Shown here: positions 19,929-28,227 of the stretch, piece after piece
Layout of the letters: each line of letters starts with the position of its first letter
How positions within the stretch are numbered: the first letter of the stretch is position 1
Origin: Polaribacter sp. KT25b
GTDB taxonomy: Bacteria; Bacteroidota; Bacteroidia; Flavobacteriales; Flavobacteriaceae
Assembly: GCF_900105145.1 (NCBI RefSeq)
Contig: NZ_LT629752.1
Location: 3,787,501-3,851,500 of the forward strand
Reading direction: 5' to 3'
DNA length: 64,000 nucleotides
Notes under the pieces: model-generated
The model's input: only the letters and a program-made list of their open reading frames with translations
Databases searched by the model: none
What the model was told of the DNA's origin: nothing
Program-made: the position numbers and the translations under genes

Positions 19929-20079
19929 CGATTTATTTTTTTTAACCAATAATCTTTCTGAAATTTGAAAGGAGAAAATTGCTAAAATTCTTGTTTTTAG
20001 GGTCCTAAAATAAGAAAATTCTCAAAAAGTTTAACGACTTGTATTTTTATGGAAACAGCATTTGTTTATGAATAAAAAT
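19929..20079. other. Gene-free stretch between the inverted repeat and candidate RNA 1
   Basis: No coding frame is seen. The only structure noted is a short palindrome TTTTAGG-GT-CCTAAAA at 19995-20010. Together with the flanking inverted repeat and the candidate RNA it makes up the 510-base gap between the XRE gene and the first peptide gene. Confidence 0.5.
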
Positions 20080-20084
20080 ATCTT

Positions 20085-20192
20085 AAAAAAGAAAACCTCC
20101 GCTTGCGGAATTAAGGAATATAAAAATCTTGCAAATAAATGTATAACTTAAAACAGGTGCTTATGTAAATAAACAACAACAAACAGAGGAAG
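20085..20192 (-). ncRNA. Candidate small RNA, copy 1 (leftward)
   Basis: A minus-strand -7 box TACTTTTG (20198-20205) is followed by about 110 bases with no start codon, ending in a GC-rich CCGC-AA-GCGG hairpin (20099-20108) and a T-rich run on the minus strand. The whole block including 40 bases upstream of the box is repeated at over 90% identity by eye at 21389-21540, far more conserved than the neighbouring coding genes. Boundaries are estimates. No known RNA family was recognised. Confidence 0.5.
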
Positions 20193-20245
20193 TGTTGCAA
20201 AAGTAAACCTTTTTCTACCAATTTTTTAGAGAATTTTAAATTGGT
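20092..20245. repeat. Intergenic direct repeat, copy 1
   Basis: A 154-base block that matches 21389-21540 except for about nine differences and small gaps. It contains the candidate small RNA, its promoter box and an inverted repeat ACCAATTT / AAATTGGT (20217-20224 and 20238-20245) upstream of that promoter. It has no terminal inverted repeats. Confidence 0.9.
20198..20205 (-). promoter_or_regulatory. -7 box (TACTTTTG) of candidate small RNA 1
   Basis: CAAAAGTA on the plus strand is TACTTTTG on the minus strand. The same box sits at the same place in repeat copy 2. Confidence 0.45.
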
Positions 20246-20319
20246 TTACTCATATAAAAACTCTAAACTTTAGTATTAAAAATGCCCAGACAAAATTTGG
20301 GATTACAAAATTTTATAAA

Positions 20320-20562
20320 ATGAAAAAAATAATTTTAGCAATGGTTTTTGTTTTTGCAACGGGAGCTATGATGAATGCAAATTCTTCAAATGAAGAAGTT
20401 ACTCTTAATGATTATTTTAAAATGAGTCATTGTGATGAGGTATATTTTGAAGTCACAGATGCTGTTACATCAATGACTGGCAGTGAATATGTTGGTATTT
20501 CTGCAGCTATTGCTGCAGAAAGTGCGTGTTTAGATGAGGAAATAGATATCATTGAATATTAA
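20320..20562 (+). CDS. Small secreted two-cysteine protein, copy 1
   Basis: The 80-residue protein has a signal peptide (MKKIILAMVFVFATGAMMNA) almost identical to that of the protein at 21608. The mature part has only two cysteines, in SHCDE and ESACLDE, 31 residues apart, and is acidic, ending DEEIDIIEY. The paired cysteines suggest one disulfide in the periplasm or outside. I do not recognise a family. A hairpin separates it from the GLPGLI gene, so it may be made in excess of the downstream product. Confidence 0.7.
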   Translation: MKKIILAMVFVFATGAMMNANSSNEEVTLNDYFKMSHCDEVYFEVTDAVTSMTGSEYVGISAAIAAESACLDEEIDIIEY

Positions 20563-20570
20563 TTAAGAAA

Positions 20571-20604
20571 AACACCAAACTTGACAAAGGTTGGGTTTGG
20601 TGTT
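20571..20604 (+). terminator. Hairpin between peptide 1 and GLPGLI 1
   Basis: AACACCAAAC (20571-20580) pairs with GTTTGGTGTT (20595-20604), followed by a short T-rich stretch. It could be a partial terminator or an mRNA-stabilising hairpin; the second module also has a hairpin in this position. Confidence 0.65.
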
Positions 20605-20625
20605 AGTTTTATAAATAAAAGTAAT

Positions 20626-21375
20626 ATGAAAAAACAAATAGTAAGATTCTTTTTTTTAATAATTCCTTTTATAACTTTTTCTCAAGAAATTATTTCCGGA
20701 AAAATTATATACAAGTATCAAATTAAAGAAAAAGGTTTTGATAGTGAAGGAAAGAGTGAAAACATAAAGTCCGTTTTTAATAATTTTAACGATAATCTTG
20801 AAGATAACAAAGATAAAATATCGTTTGAATTAGTATTTAATAATGATGCTTCATACTATAAATTAGTAAAAAACCTTGAATCAGATTACAATAAAGATTT
20901 AAGTTTTACAATTCTTATTACAGGAGGAAATGAAGAAGTTTTTACAAACAAAAAAAGCGACCTTAAAATAAAGAAGATTGATGTGTTTGGAGATTTTTTT
21001 CTTGTAAAAAGTAAATTTAAAGAAGCTTGGAAGTTGACTCAAGAATCAAAAAAAATCAACCATTATACTTGCTATAAAGCAATTTTAGAAAAAGAATTTA
21101 TTGATGTTAATAATAAGAAAAAGAATTTAGAAATTGAAGCTTGGTATACGCCAGAAATACCTGTAAATTTTGGACCCAAAGGATTTGGAGGTTTACCAGG
21201 TTTAATTTTAGAATTAAATCAAGGAAGTTTTGTTTTCTACGCTCATAAAATAGAAATTAAAAAAAATAAGACAATTATTATTAATCCACCATCAAAAGGT
21301 AAAACAATTTCGGAAGAAGCGTTTTCTAATTTATTTAGAAAATTTGATGAAAAAAAGGAGAAAAATAGAAACTAA
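20626..21375 (+). CDS. GLPGLI family protein, copy 1
   Basis: The 249-residue protein has a signal peptide (MKKQIVRFFFLIIPFITFSQ) and the family signature GFGGLPGLILELNQG, preceded by WKLTQESKKINHYTCYKA and AWYTPEIPVNFGPKG. GLPGLI proteins occur in tandem in Bacteroidota beside TonB-receptor-like barrels; their function is unknown and a periplasmic or outer-membrane role is inferred. The frame is open further upstream to a TTG, but the ATG at 20626 begins the signal peptide and the upstream part is the hairpin. It is paralogous to the protein at 21906. Confidence 0.9.
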   Translation: MKKQIVRFFFLIIPFITFSQEIISGKIIYKYQIKEKGFDSEGKSENIKSVFNNFNDNLEDNKDKISFELVFNNDASYYKLVKNLESDYNKDLSFTILITGGNEEVFTNKKSDLKIKKIDVFGDFFLVKSKFKEAWKLTQESKKINHYTCYKAILEKEFIDVNNKKKNLEIEAWYTPEIPVNFGPKGFGGLPGLILELNQGSFVFYAHKIEIKKNKTIIINPPSKGKTISEEAFSNLFRKFDEKKEKNRN

Positions 21376-21382
21376 TAGCTTT

Positions 21383-21487
21383 ATATAAAAAACCTCCGCT
21401 TGCGGAATTAAGAAATATAAAAATCTTGCAAATAAATGTATAACTTAAAAGGCTGCTTATGTAAATAAACAACAACAAACAGAGGAA
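21383..21487 (-). ncRNA. Candidate small RNA, copy 2 (leftward)
   Basis: Same layout as copy 1: -7 box TACTTTTG at 21493-21500 on the minus strand, an ORF-free stretch of about 105 bases, then the CCGC-AA-GCGG hairpin (21396-21405) and a T-rich end. The only clustered differences from copy 1 are at two short sites near GCAGCC / GCAACAC and GCAGCC / GCACCTG. Ends are estimates. Confidence 0.5.
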
Positions 21488-21540
21488 GGCTGCAAAAGTA
21501 AGCTTTTTTCTACCAATTTTTTAGAGAATTTTAAATTGGT
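21389..21540. repeat. Intergenic direct repeat, copy 2
   Basis: A 152-base copy of the block at 20092-20245, again directly upstream of a small-peptide gene. The spacing of about 1.3 kb between copies is the length of one peptide plus GLPGLI module, so the whole module was duplicated in tandem. Confidence 0.9.
21493..21500 (-). promoter_or_regulatory. -7 box (TACTTTTG) of candidate small RNA 2
   Basis: Identical to the box of copy 1 and at the equivalent repeat position. Confidence 0.45.
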
Positions 21541-21607
21541 GCAATCAACTAAAAACTCAAAAGAAGAGTAATAAATAAACCCTAAAAAGGGTTACAAATT
21601 TTAAATT

Positions 21608-21841
21608 ATGAAAAAAATAATATTAAGCCTAGTTTTTGTTCTAGCAACTGGAAGTATGATGAATGCAACATCTTCGAAAGAAATTAGCTATCAAGAATCT
21701 TGTTTTGAAAAAGCAAATAGATTGACAAATGTAATTGCTATTAATACAAATATGGATTTGGGATATGATTATGTTGTGTTTTCAATTCTATATGATGAAT
21801 GTATGGGAGGTAGTAATGGTGAATTTGTTTTTCCTGAATAA
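21608..21841 (+). CDS. Small secreted two-cysteine protein, copy 2
   Basis: The 77-residue protein shares its signal peptide (MKKIILSLVFVLATGSMMNA) with the protein at 20320, while the mature part has diverged strongly. Two cysteines remain, in ESCFEKAN and YDECMGG, 32 residues apart compared with 31 in copy 1. A short inverted repeat (AACCC/GGGTT near 21579-21592) precedes the ATG. Function unknown. Confidence 0.7.
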   Translation: MKKIILSLVFVLATGSMMNATSSKEISYQESCFEKANRLTNVIAINTNMDLGYDYVVFSILYDECMGGSNGEFVFPE

Positions 21842-21859
21842 AGAAATCTCTAGTTTATT

Positions 21860-21880
21860 GGGGAAATTAATGATTTCCCC
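21860..21880 (+). terminator. Hairpin between peptide 2 and GLPGLI 2
   Basis: GGGGAAAT (21860-21867) pairs with ATTTCCCC (21873-21880), followed by ATTTTAATC. It is in the same place as the hairpin of module 1 but has a different sequence. Confidence 0.65.
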
Positions 21881-21905
21881 ATTTTAATCATTTAAACTTA
21901 AAAAC

Positions 21906-22625
21906 ATGAAAATAGTAATAGTTTATTTCTTTATTTTATTTAGTGCTAATCAATTTTCACAAAGTGGAGAAATTATTTATGAAGCAGAGTTACTAATGAA
22001 AGAAGACTCTAGTAATGACTCAAAAAAAGCTAAACAAAATGCTGATTTTGAGGTAATAATGAAAAATCAAAAAAAGGTAACCTATAAACTGATTTTTAAC
22101 AAAAATGAATCAATTTTTAAAAAAGAAGAAAAACTTATTATCGATGAACCTAAACTAAATTTAGTAAAAATATTAGTAGGAAATGGACTTTTTTATACTA
22201 ATACATTTTTAAAAAAAACACTAAACAAAACAGAATTTTCAGGAAAAGAATTTTTGATTGAGGTTCCACAATTTAATTGGAAATTAACACAAGAAAGAAA
22301 AAAAATAGGAAATTATATATGTTATAAAGCAACAACAAGTAGAGAAATTGATACAAGAAGAGGTAAGTCTATAAGAAATATAACAGCTTGGTACACTCCA
22401 CAAATACCTTATAATTTTGGTCCTAAAGAATATAATGGATTACCAGGTTTAATTTTAGAACTACAAGAAGATTCATTACTTTTTAAGGCTACGAAAATTT
22501 CATTACTTACTGATAAGGTAATAGAGATAGAGAAACCTGTAAAAGGTAAAAAAGTTACACAAAAAGAATATGATTCAATTGTGAAGAATATAATATTACA
22601 AAATAAAAGATATAAACAGAAGTAA
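21906..22625 (+). CDS. GLPGLI family protein, copy 2
   Basis: The 239-residue protein starts with a signal peptide (MKIVIVYFFILFSANQFSQ) and carries EYNGLPGLILELQED after WKLTQERKKIGNYICYKA and AWYTPQIPYNFGPKE, closely parallel to the protein at 20626. Its stop lies 5 bases before the barrel gene at 22631, so the two are certainly co-transcribed. Function unknown; association with the barrel is inferred from the operon. Confidence 0.9.
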   Translation: MKIVIVYFFILFSANQFSQSGEIIYEAELLMKEDSSNDSKKAKQNADFEVIMKNQKKVTYKLIFNKNESIFKKEEKLIIDEPKLNLVKILVGNGLFYTNTFLKKTLNKTEFSGKEFLIEVPQFNWKLTQERKKIGNYICYKATTSREIDTRRGKSIRNITAWYTPQIPYNFGPKEYNGLPGLILELQEDSLLFKATKISLLTDKVIEIEKPVKGKKVTQKEYDSIVKNIILQNKRYKQK

Positions 22626-22630
22626 TATTA

Positions 22631-25285
22631 ATGAATCTACTTAAAAACCTCCTATTTGTTCTAATACTTGTTATTTCAACAGCAACTTTTTCTCAAAGAA
22701 TAACACTTTTTGGTACAGTAAAAGACAGCTTACAAAACCCAATGTCTTATGCCAATGTAATTGCAAAACCCAAAGATGTTTCTAAAAATTTACAGTTTGC
22801 CATTACAGATAACGAAGGCTATTATAAGTTGTTGCTAGCCCAAGGAGATACTATAACTATTAGTATTTCTTATTTAGGCTATAAACCTATAGAATCTCAA
22901 TTTATCGCACTAAAATCAGTTAGAAAAGATTTTGTTTTACAACAATCTTCAGAGCAATTAGATGAAGTTATTATAGAAATGCCTGTAACTGTTCGTGGAG
23001 ATACCACAACTTATAAAACCAGTAAATTTATAAACGGTTCAGAACGCAAACTTAAAAACGTTTTAAAGAAACTACCAGGAGTAGAAGTAGATAAAAACGG
23101 AGGCGTAACAGTACAAGGCAAAAAAGTTACAACCATGTTAGTAGATGGTAAAAAGTTTTTTGGAGGAAATTCTAAATTGGCGGTAGAAAATATTCCTGCA
23201 GATGCAGTTGGTAATGTAGAAGTAATAGACAATTATAACGAAGTTGCATTTTTAAAAGGGTTAACAGATTCTGATGAAATGGCAATGAACATCAAACTAA
23301 AAGAAGATAAAAAACGCTTTGTTTTTGGTGATATAGAAGCTGGTAAAGGCAACAAAGAGTTTTATAAAACCAGTGCCAATTTGTTTTATTATTCGCCAAA
23401 AACTAATGTCAATTTTATAGGAAACATAAATAATATTGGCGAAAAAACGTTTACGTTTAGTGATTATATGAGTTTTTCTGGCGGAATAAACGCAGTTTTT
23501 AACGGTAATTTTAGTTTTAAAGTTGGCGATTTTTCTCAGTTTATGGAAAGCAATGATGTGGTAACTAGCAAACAAAAATTTGGTGCCTTAAATATTACCA
23601 AAGTTGCTACTCAAAAATTAGATGTTTCTGGCTATGCTATTTTTTCTGATACAAATACCAGTAGTTTTGTAGAAAACTTAAATGAGTATATATCGTTTAC
23701 AGAGCAAAGAACCAGCAAAACAGCAACAGATAATTTATTAGGTATTGGTAATTTAAATTTAGAATACAAACCAAACTCATTAGAAAGATGGGTGGCAAGA
23801 ACACAAGTAAAAAGAACCAATAATACTAACGATAACACAGTGGTTTCGTTGATAAATGCAAAGACAAATACCATTGCTACAGATAGAGATTTAACAGCAA
23901 CCTACATCAATCAAAATATAGAATGGCATAAAAGGCAAAATGATAAACACACGTTTTCTTCTGTGTTTAACTATGTGTTTGATAAAAGTGATAAAACAAA
24001 TTATTGGCAAACACAAGATGCTATTTTACAAGGTTTAATTCCGGTTGATGAAACGCAAGATTTTTTAAGAATTAATCAATTAAAAAACACAAAAGAAATA
24101 AATATTGATGCCGTTTTTAAACATTTTTGGGAAATTAACAACAGTAATCATATTTATACAACCGTTGGAAATAAATTTTTAAATCAAGATTTTTTAACTG
24201 ATGATAGCCAAACTTTAGATGATGGTTCTCTAAATAATTTCGCCAATGGCGGATTTGGAAATGACCTAAATTTTGAATTAAACGATTTGTTTTTAGGAAT
24301 GCATTACAAATTTAGAACCGGTATTTTTACTGTAAAACAAGGTGTAGAGGTACATAATTATAATTGGAATTTGGCAAACCAAACCAATATAGAAAATAAT
24401 AAATGGGTGGTTTTACCAGATTTTTTAGCAGAAATTGAGTTTAATAAATCAAAAAAATTAAAATTAAATTACAATTTAAAAACCACTTTTTCTGATGCCA
24501 GTAAATTTGCAAATCGTTTTTATTTACAATCATACAATTCCATTTTTAAAGGAAATGAAATTTTAGAAAACAATTTATATCACGCTGCAAGAGCCTATTT
24601 TAGTAGGTTTAGTTTGTATAGAGGTGTTATGTTGCATGTAAATTTAAATTACAATAAACAAATAAAAGGGGGTAGAAGTACAGTAGATTTTAATGATGTA
24701 AATCAGTTTTTAACCGTAAAAATGTTTGATAATCCTTCTGAAGATTGGAGAGGAGATATCCATTTAGAAAAAACTATTAAAGATTTAAAATATAAGTTTG
24801 ATGTTGGTTTTAACAACTCAACTTACATACAAGAAGTAAACAATGCAAACCAAACCAATAAAAATAATGGCTATAATTATGAGTTTGCAATAGAAACGTT
24901 GTTTGATAATTTTCCAACAATAGAAGTTGGTTTTAATACAGATATTGGCAAATTTATAGCAAGTTCAAATACCTCAAAATTTGTAACTACAGAACCATAT
25001 CTAAATATAGATTACGATTTTTTAAAAGGATTTATTTTTAATTTCGATTACAGAAAAAGCAATTATCAGAATAAAACATTAGGTCAAAAAAACGTGTATG
25101 AAATTGCAAATGCAACGTTGTCATACAAAAAAGAAAACTCAGGTTGGACGTACAAAATTACGGCTCAAAATATGTTTAATGCACAATTTAAACAAAGCAA
25201 CACTTTTTCTGATTATTTAATTTCAGACTCTAAAACTTTTATTTTACCAAGAGTTATTATGTTTAGTATTGGCTATAATTTGTAG
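22631..25285 (+). CDS. TonB-receptor-like outer-membrane barrel with carboxypeptidase regulatory-like domain
   Basis: The 884-residue protein has a signal peptide, an N-terminal carboxypeptidase D regulatory-like domain (about 22-110, LFGTVKDSLQNPMSYANVIA), a plug-like region (about 125-215) and a long C-terminal beta-barrel ending in LPRVIMFSIGYNL, an aromatic-rich end typical of outer-membrane proteins. The GLPGLI-associated barrels of this type are annotated as TonB-dependent receptors; no obvious TonB box was seen. Substrate unknown. It is the last gene of the duplicated-module operon. Confidence 0.88.
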   Translation: MNLLKNLLFVLILVISTATFSQRITLFGTVKDSLQNPMSYANVIAKPKDVSKNLQFAITDNEGYYKLLLAQGDTITISISYLGYKPIESQFIALKSVRKDFVLQQSSEQLDEVIIEMPVTVRGDTTTYKTSKFINGSERKLKNVLKKLPGVEVDKNGGVTVQGKKVTTMLVDGKKFFGGNSKLAVENIPADAVGNVEVIDNYNEVAFLKGLTDSDEMAMNIKLKEDKKRFVFGDIEAGKGNKEFYKTSANLFYYSPKTNVNFIGNINNIGEKTFTFSDYMSFSGGINAVFNGNFSFKVGDFSQFMESNDVVTSKQKFGALNITKVATQKLDVSGYAIFSDTNTSSFVENLNEYISFTEQRTSKTATDNLLGIGNLNLEYKPNSLERWVARTQVKRTNNTNDNTVVSLINAKTNTIATDRDLTATYINQNIEWHKRQNDKHTFSSVFNYVFDKSDKTNYWQTQDAILQGLIPVDETQDFLRINQLKNTKEINIDAVFKHFWEINNSNHIYTTVGNKFLNQDFLTDDSQTLDDGSLNNFANGGFGNDLNFELNDLFLGMHYKFRTGIFTVKQGVEVHNYNWNLANQTNIENNKWVVLPDFLAEIEFNKSKKLKLNYNLKTTFSDASKFANRFYLQSYNSIFKGNEILENNLYHAARAYFSRFSLYRGVMLHVNLNYNKQIKGGRSTVDFNDVNQFLTVKMFDNPSEDWRGDIHLEKTIKDLKYKFDVGFNNSTYIQEVNNANQTNKNNGYNYEFAIETLFDNFPTIEVGFNTDIGKFIASSNTSKFVTTEPYLNIDYDFLKGFIFNFDYRKSNYQNKTLGQKNVYEIANATLSYKKENSGWTYKITAQNMFNAQFKQSNTFSDYLISDSKTFILPRVIMFSIGYNL

Positions 25286-25351
25286 TTTTTTAAATTTTGA
25301 TAACTGATAACTGCAACTACGAACTGAGACTGAATATTGAATACTGTCAAC

Positions 25352-25990
25352 TCATTTTTTACGTCCAAAATCTGCAGGAATTTCTCCCCAAGCTTTTGTT
25401 TCCCATTTTAAAATTGGGTTTTTAAACGTGTTTTCTTTTAGCCATTTTTCAGCTCTTTTAATCAGTTCTAAAAGATCTTTATTAGAAGCATCAAAATGAA
25501 GATTGGTTTTACATTTTTTTTGACGAATCCAACTCATAGCAATTTTAGAATCAGAATAAATAGGAACATCTTCTTTGTTTTTGCTTTTTAAAAGGGCAAT
25601 GCCGTGCACTAAAGCTAAAAACTCACCAATATTATTCGTCCCTTTAGCAAAAGGACCTTTTATAAAAATTTGCTTTTTGTTATGTGTAAAAACACCTCGA
25701 TATTCCATTTTTCCCGGATTTCCAGCACAAGCAGCATCCACAGAAATACTTTCTAGAATAGGTTTTCCAAATTTTTCTTTTTCTACGGATGATAAAGTAG
25801 CTGTTTTTGTGTTTTTCCCTTTATAATCATCGTAGGTTTTTTTGGATGCAATTTCAGCTTCATCTAAATTGGCAAAAGATTTGTATTGTGCGCCTTCAAA
25901 GCCATCAATTTGTCTTTTACACACATTCCAAGAAGTAAAAACGCCTGTTTTTCTTCCTTTCCAAACTACATAAAACTTTTTTTTACTCAT
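25352..25990 (-). CDS. rnhA: Ribonuclease H with N-terminal viroplasmin domain
   Basis: The 212-residue enzyme cuts RNA in RNA-DNA hybrids. Residues about 3-45 form the hybrid-binding viroplasmin/RNase HI N-domain (FYVVWKGRKTGVFTSWNVC). The catalytic domain from about 78 shows acidic residues in SVDAACAGNPG, NNIGEFLALVHG and IYSDSKIAMSWI. Its ATG overlaps the last 8 bases of purN, so the two are translationally coupled. The bacterial-eukaryote-like HBD plus RNase H form is common in Bacteroidota. Confidence 0.9.
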   Translation of the reverse strand: MSKKKFYVVWKGRKTGVFTSWNVCKRQIDGFEGAQYKSFANLDEAEIASKKTYDDYKGKNTKTATLSSVEKEKFGKPILESISVDAACAGNPGKMEYRGVFTHNKKQIFIKGPFAKGTNNIGEFLALVHGIALLKSKNKEDVPIYSDSKIAMSWIRQKKCKTNLHFDASNKDLLELIKRAEKWLKENTFKNPILKWETKAWGEIPADFGRKK

Positions 25991-26555
25991 TAATGTCTAA
26001 AATTACACTTTCAATAATTCTAGGAAAATATCTCTGCTCTAAAATATGGATCTTTTCTGCAATAGTTTCTGGTGAATCATCATCGCTTAAAGCTGTTTTT
26101 GCCTGATAAATGATCGCTCCTTCATCATAATTTTCATTTACATAATGAATTGTGATGCCAGTTTCTGATTCTTTATTTTCTTTTACAGCTTTATGAACGT
26201 TCATTCCATACATGCCTTTTCCTCCATATTTAGGCAACAAAGCAGGATGAATATTAATGATTTTTTTAGGGAAAGCTTCAATTATTTTAGCAGGAATTTT
26301 CCATAAAAAACCGGCCAAAATAATATAATCTGCGTTCTCTTTTAAAAGATTTAAGATAGTGTCTTCTTTTAAAAATTGATCTCTTCTAAAATGTAAACAG
26401 TTAACATTTAATTTTTTACATCTTTCAAAAACTTTGGCATGCTCATTGTTACACAGCACTTGAGTAACTTTAGCAATTTTAGTGTGATTAAAAAACTTTA
26501 TAATATTTTCTGCGTTCGTACCAGAACCAGAAGCAAAAACAACAATACGCTTCAT
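25983..26555 (-). CDS. purN: Phosphoribosylglycinamide formyltransferase
   Basis: The 190-residue enzyme transfers a formyl group from 10-formyl-THF to GAR in purine synthesis. Signatures are FASGSGTNAENI near the start and NIHPALLPKYGGKGMYG with catalytic His in the middle, followed by ETGITIHYVNENYDEG. The frame is open 7 codons further upstream, but MKRIVVFASGSGTN is the family start, so 26555 is chosen. It overlaps rnhA by 8 bases and diverges from acpP. Confidence 0.95.
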   Translation of the reverse strand: MKRIVVFASGSGTNAENIIKFFNHTKIAKVTQVLCNNEHAKVFERCKKLNVNCLHFRRDQFLKEDTILNLLKENADYIILAGFLWKIPAKIIEAFPKKIINIHPALLPKYGGKGMYGMNVHKAVKENKESETGITIHYVNENYDEGAIIYQAKTALSDDDSPETIAEKIHILEQRYFPRIIESVILDINE

Positions 26556-26687
26556 AACTATATATCTAGAGTACAAAAAAAAGAATAATTATTAACAAAA
26601 TGGTTATTTTAAGAGTAGTTTAAACTTTTTTATTTACCTTTATTAATCATTTTTCACGCAAAAGTTAGTTAGAATTAATAAGATTCG

Positions 26688-26695
26688 TATTTTTG
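26688..26695 (+). promoter_or_regulatory. -7 box (TATTTTTG) for the acpP operon
   Basis: TATTTTTG fits TAnnTTTG and is followed by GCGTCG, 31 bases before the acpP ATG. Confidence 0.5.
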
Positions 26696-26725
26696 CGTCG
26701 ATTTAAATTTTAAAAAAACAGAATT

Positions 26726-26962
26726 ATGTCAGACATTGCATCAAGAGTAAAAGCTATTATCGTAGATAAATTAGGAGTAGACGATAATGAAGTAACAACA
26801 GAAGCTAGCTTCACAAACGATTTAGGAGCAGATTCTTTAGATACTGTTGAGTTGATTATGGAATTCGAAAAAGAATTCGATATTCAAATTCCAGACGATC
26901 AAGCAGAAAATATTGGAACTGTAGGTCAAGCAGTTAGCTATATAGAAGCAGCAAAAAAGTAA
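26726..26962 (+). CDS. acpP: Acyl carrier protein
   Basis: The 78-residue acidic protein carries fatty-acyl chains on a phosphopantetheine arm. The attachment serine is Ser37 in [12 protein letters not shown]. Length and acidity are typical. It heads the acpP-fabF-rnc operon, with fabF starting 7 bases downstream. Confidence 0.97.
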   Translation: MSDIASRVKAIIVDKLGVDDNEVTTEASFTNDLGADSLDTVELIMEFEKEFDIQIPDDQAENIGTVGQAVSYIEAAKK

Positions 26963-26969
26963 ATTTAAT

Positions 26970-28223
26970 ATGCAATTAAAACGAGCAGTAATTACTGGAC
27001 TTGGCGCATTAACGCCAATAGGAAATAATATTGAAGAGTATTGGAAAGGCTTAATTAACGGAGTTAGTGGAGCAGCACCTGTAACGTATTATGATGCTGC
27101 CAAGTTCAAAACTCGTTTTGCATGCGAGCTGAAAAACTTTAATGTCACAGATTTTATAGACAGAAAAGAAGCTCGTAGAATGGATCGATTTACGCAGTAT
27201 GCAATGGTCGCTTCCGATGAAGCGATTGCAGACTCTAAATTAGATCTAGACAAAATTAACAAATTACGCGTTGGTGTAATTTGGGGAGCAGGAATTGGTG
27301 GTTTAGAAACTTTTCAGAACGAAGTTTTAAACTTTGCTTCTGGAGATGGAACTCCAAGATTCAACCCTTTCTTTATTCCAAAAATGATAGCAGATATTGC
27401 TCCAGGACATATTTCCATAAAAAACGGATTTATGGGGCCAAATTATACTACAGTTTCTGCTTGTGCATCATCTGCAAATGCAATGATTGACGCACTTAAT
27501 TACATAAGATTAGGATATTGTGATGTAATTGTTACTGGTGGCTCTGAAGCTGCTATTACAATTGCAGGAATGGGTGGCTTTAATGCTATGCATGCCTTAT
27601 CTACAAGAAATGAAAGTGCAGAAACGGCTTCTAGACCTTTTGATGCAGAACGAGATGGTTTTGTTTTAGGAGAAGGAGCAGGTGCAATTGTTATAGAAGA
27701 ATATGAACATGCAAAAGCAAGAGGCGCTAAAATCTATGCAGAAATTATAGGTGGCGGTATGTCTTCTGATGCGTATCATATGACGGCTCCTCATCCAGAT
27801 GGAGTTGGTGTTATAGCTGTTATGCAAAACTGTTTAGAAAATGCAGGAATTAAAGCAGAAGATGTAGATCATATTAATACTCATGGTACTTCTACTCCAT
27901 TAGGAGATGTTGCGGAATTGAAAGCAATTTCTCAAGTTTTTGGAGAGCATGCTAAGGATATTAATATAAATTCTACAAAATCTATGACTGGGCATTTATT
28001 AGGTGCTGCAGGTGCTATAGAATCTATTGCCGTTATTTTGGCAATGGAAAATGGTATTGTGCCGCCAACAATAAATCATACAAACGTAGATGAGAATATT
28101 AATCCAGAATTAAACCTTACGCTTAATAAACCTCAAAAAAGAGATATTAAAATAGCAATGAGTAATACATTTGGTTTTGGTGGTCATAATGCTTGTGTAG
28201 CTTTTAAGAAATTAGACGAGTAG
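26970..28223 (+). CDS. fabF: Beta-ketoacyl-ACP synthase II
   Basis: The 417-residue condensing enzyme elongates fatty acyl-ACP with malonyl-ACP. The catalytic triad is visible as Cys165 (VSACASSAN), His305 (NTHGTSTP) and His342 (SMTGHLLGAAGA). Length is standard. It sits between acpP and rnc with very short gaps, as in most flavobacteria. Confidence 0.97.
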   Translation: MQLKRAVITGLGALTPIGNNIEEYWKGLINGVSGAAPVTYYDAAKFKTRFACELKNFNVTDFIDRKEARRMDRFTQYAMVASDEAIADSKLDLDKINKLRVGVIWGAGIGGLETFQNEVLNFASGDGTPRFNPFFIPKMIADIAPGHISIKNGFMGPNYTTVSACASSANAMIDALNYIRLGYCDVIVTGGSEAAITIAGMGGFNAMHALSTRNESAETASRPFDAERDGFVLGEGAGAIVIEEYEHAKARGAKIYAEIIGGGMSSDAYHMTAPHPDGVGVIAVMQNCLENAGIKAEDVDHINTHGTSTPLGDVAELKAISQVFGEHAKDININSTKSMTGHLLGAAGAIESIAVILAMENGIVPPTINHTNVDENINPELNLTLNKPQKRDIKIAMSNTFGFGGHNACVAFKKLDE

Positions 28224-28227
28224 GTAT

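Noticed and set aside
20092..21540. Interpretation of the intergenic repeats as a MITE or insertion sequence
   Set aside because: The blocks lack terminal inverted repeats and target-site duplications, and the genes between them are duplicated too, which fits a tandem module duplication better.
25290..25350. Quasi-repetitive GATAACTGATAACTGCAACTAC... tract before rnhA, echoed near 42708
   Set aside because: Such ACTG-rich low-complexity tracts are common between flavobacterial genes. I see no unit structure, flanking duplications or function.
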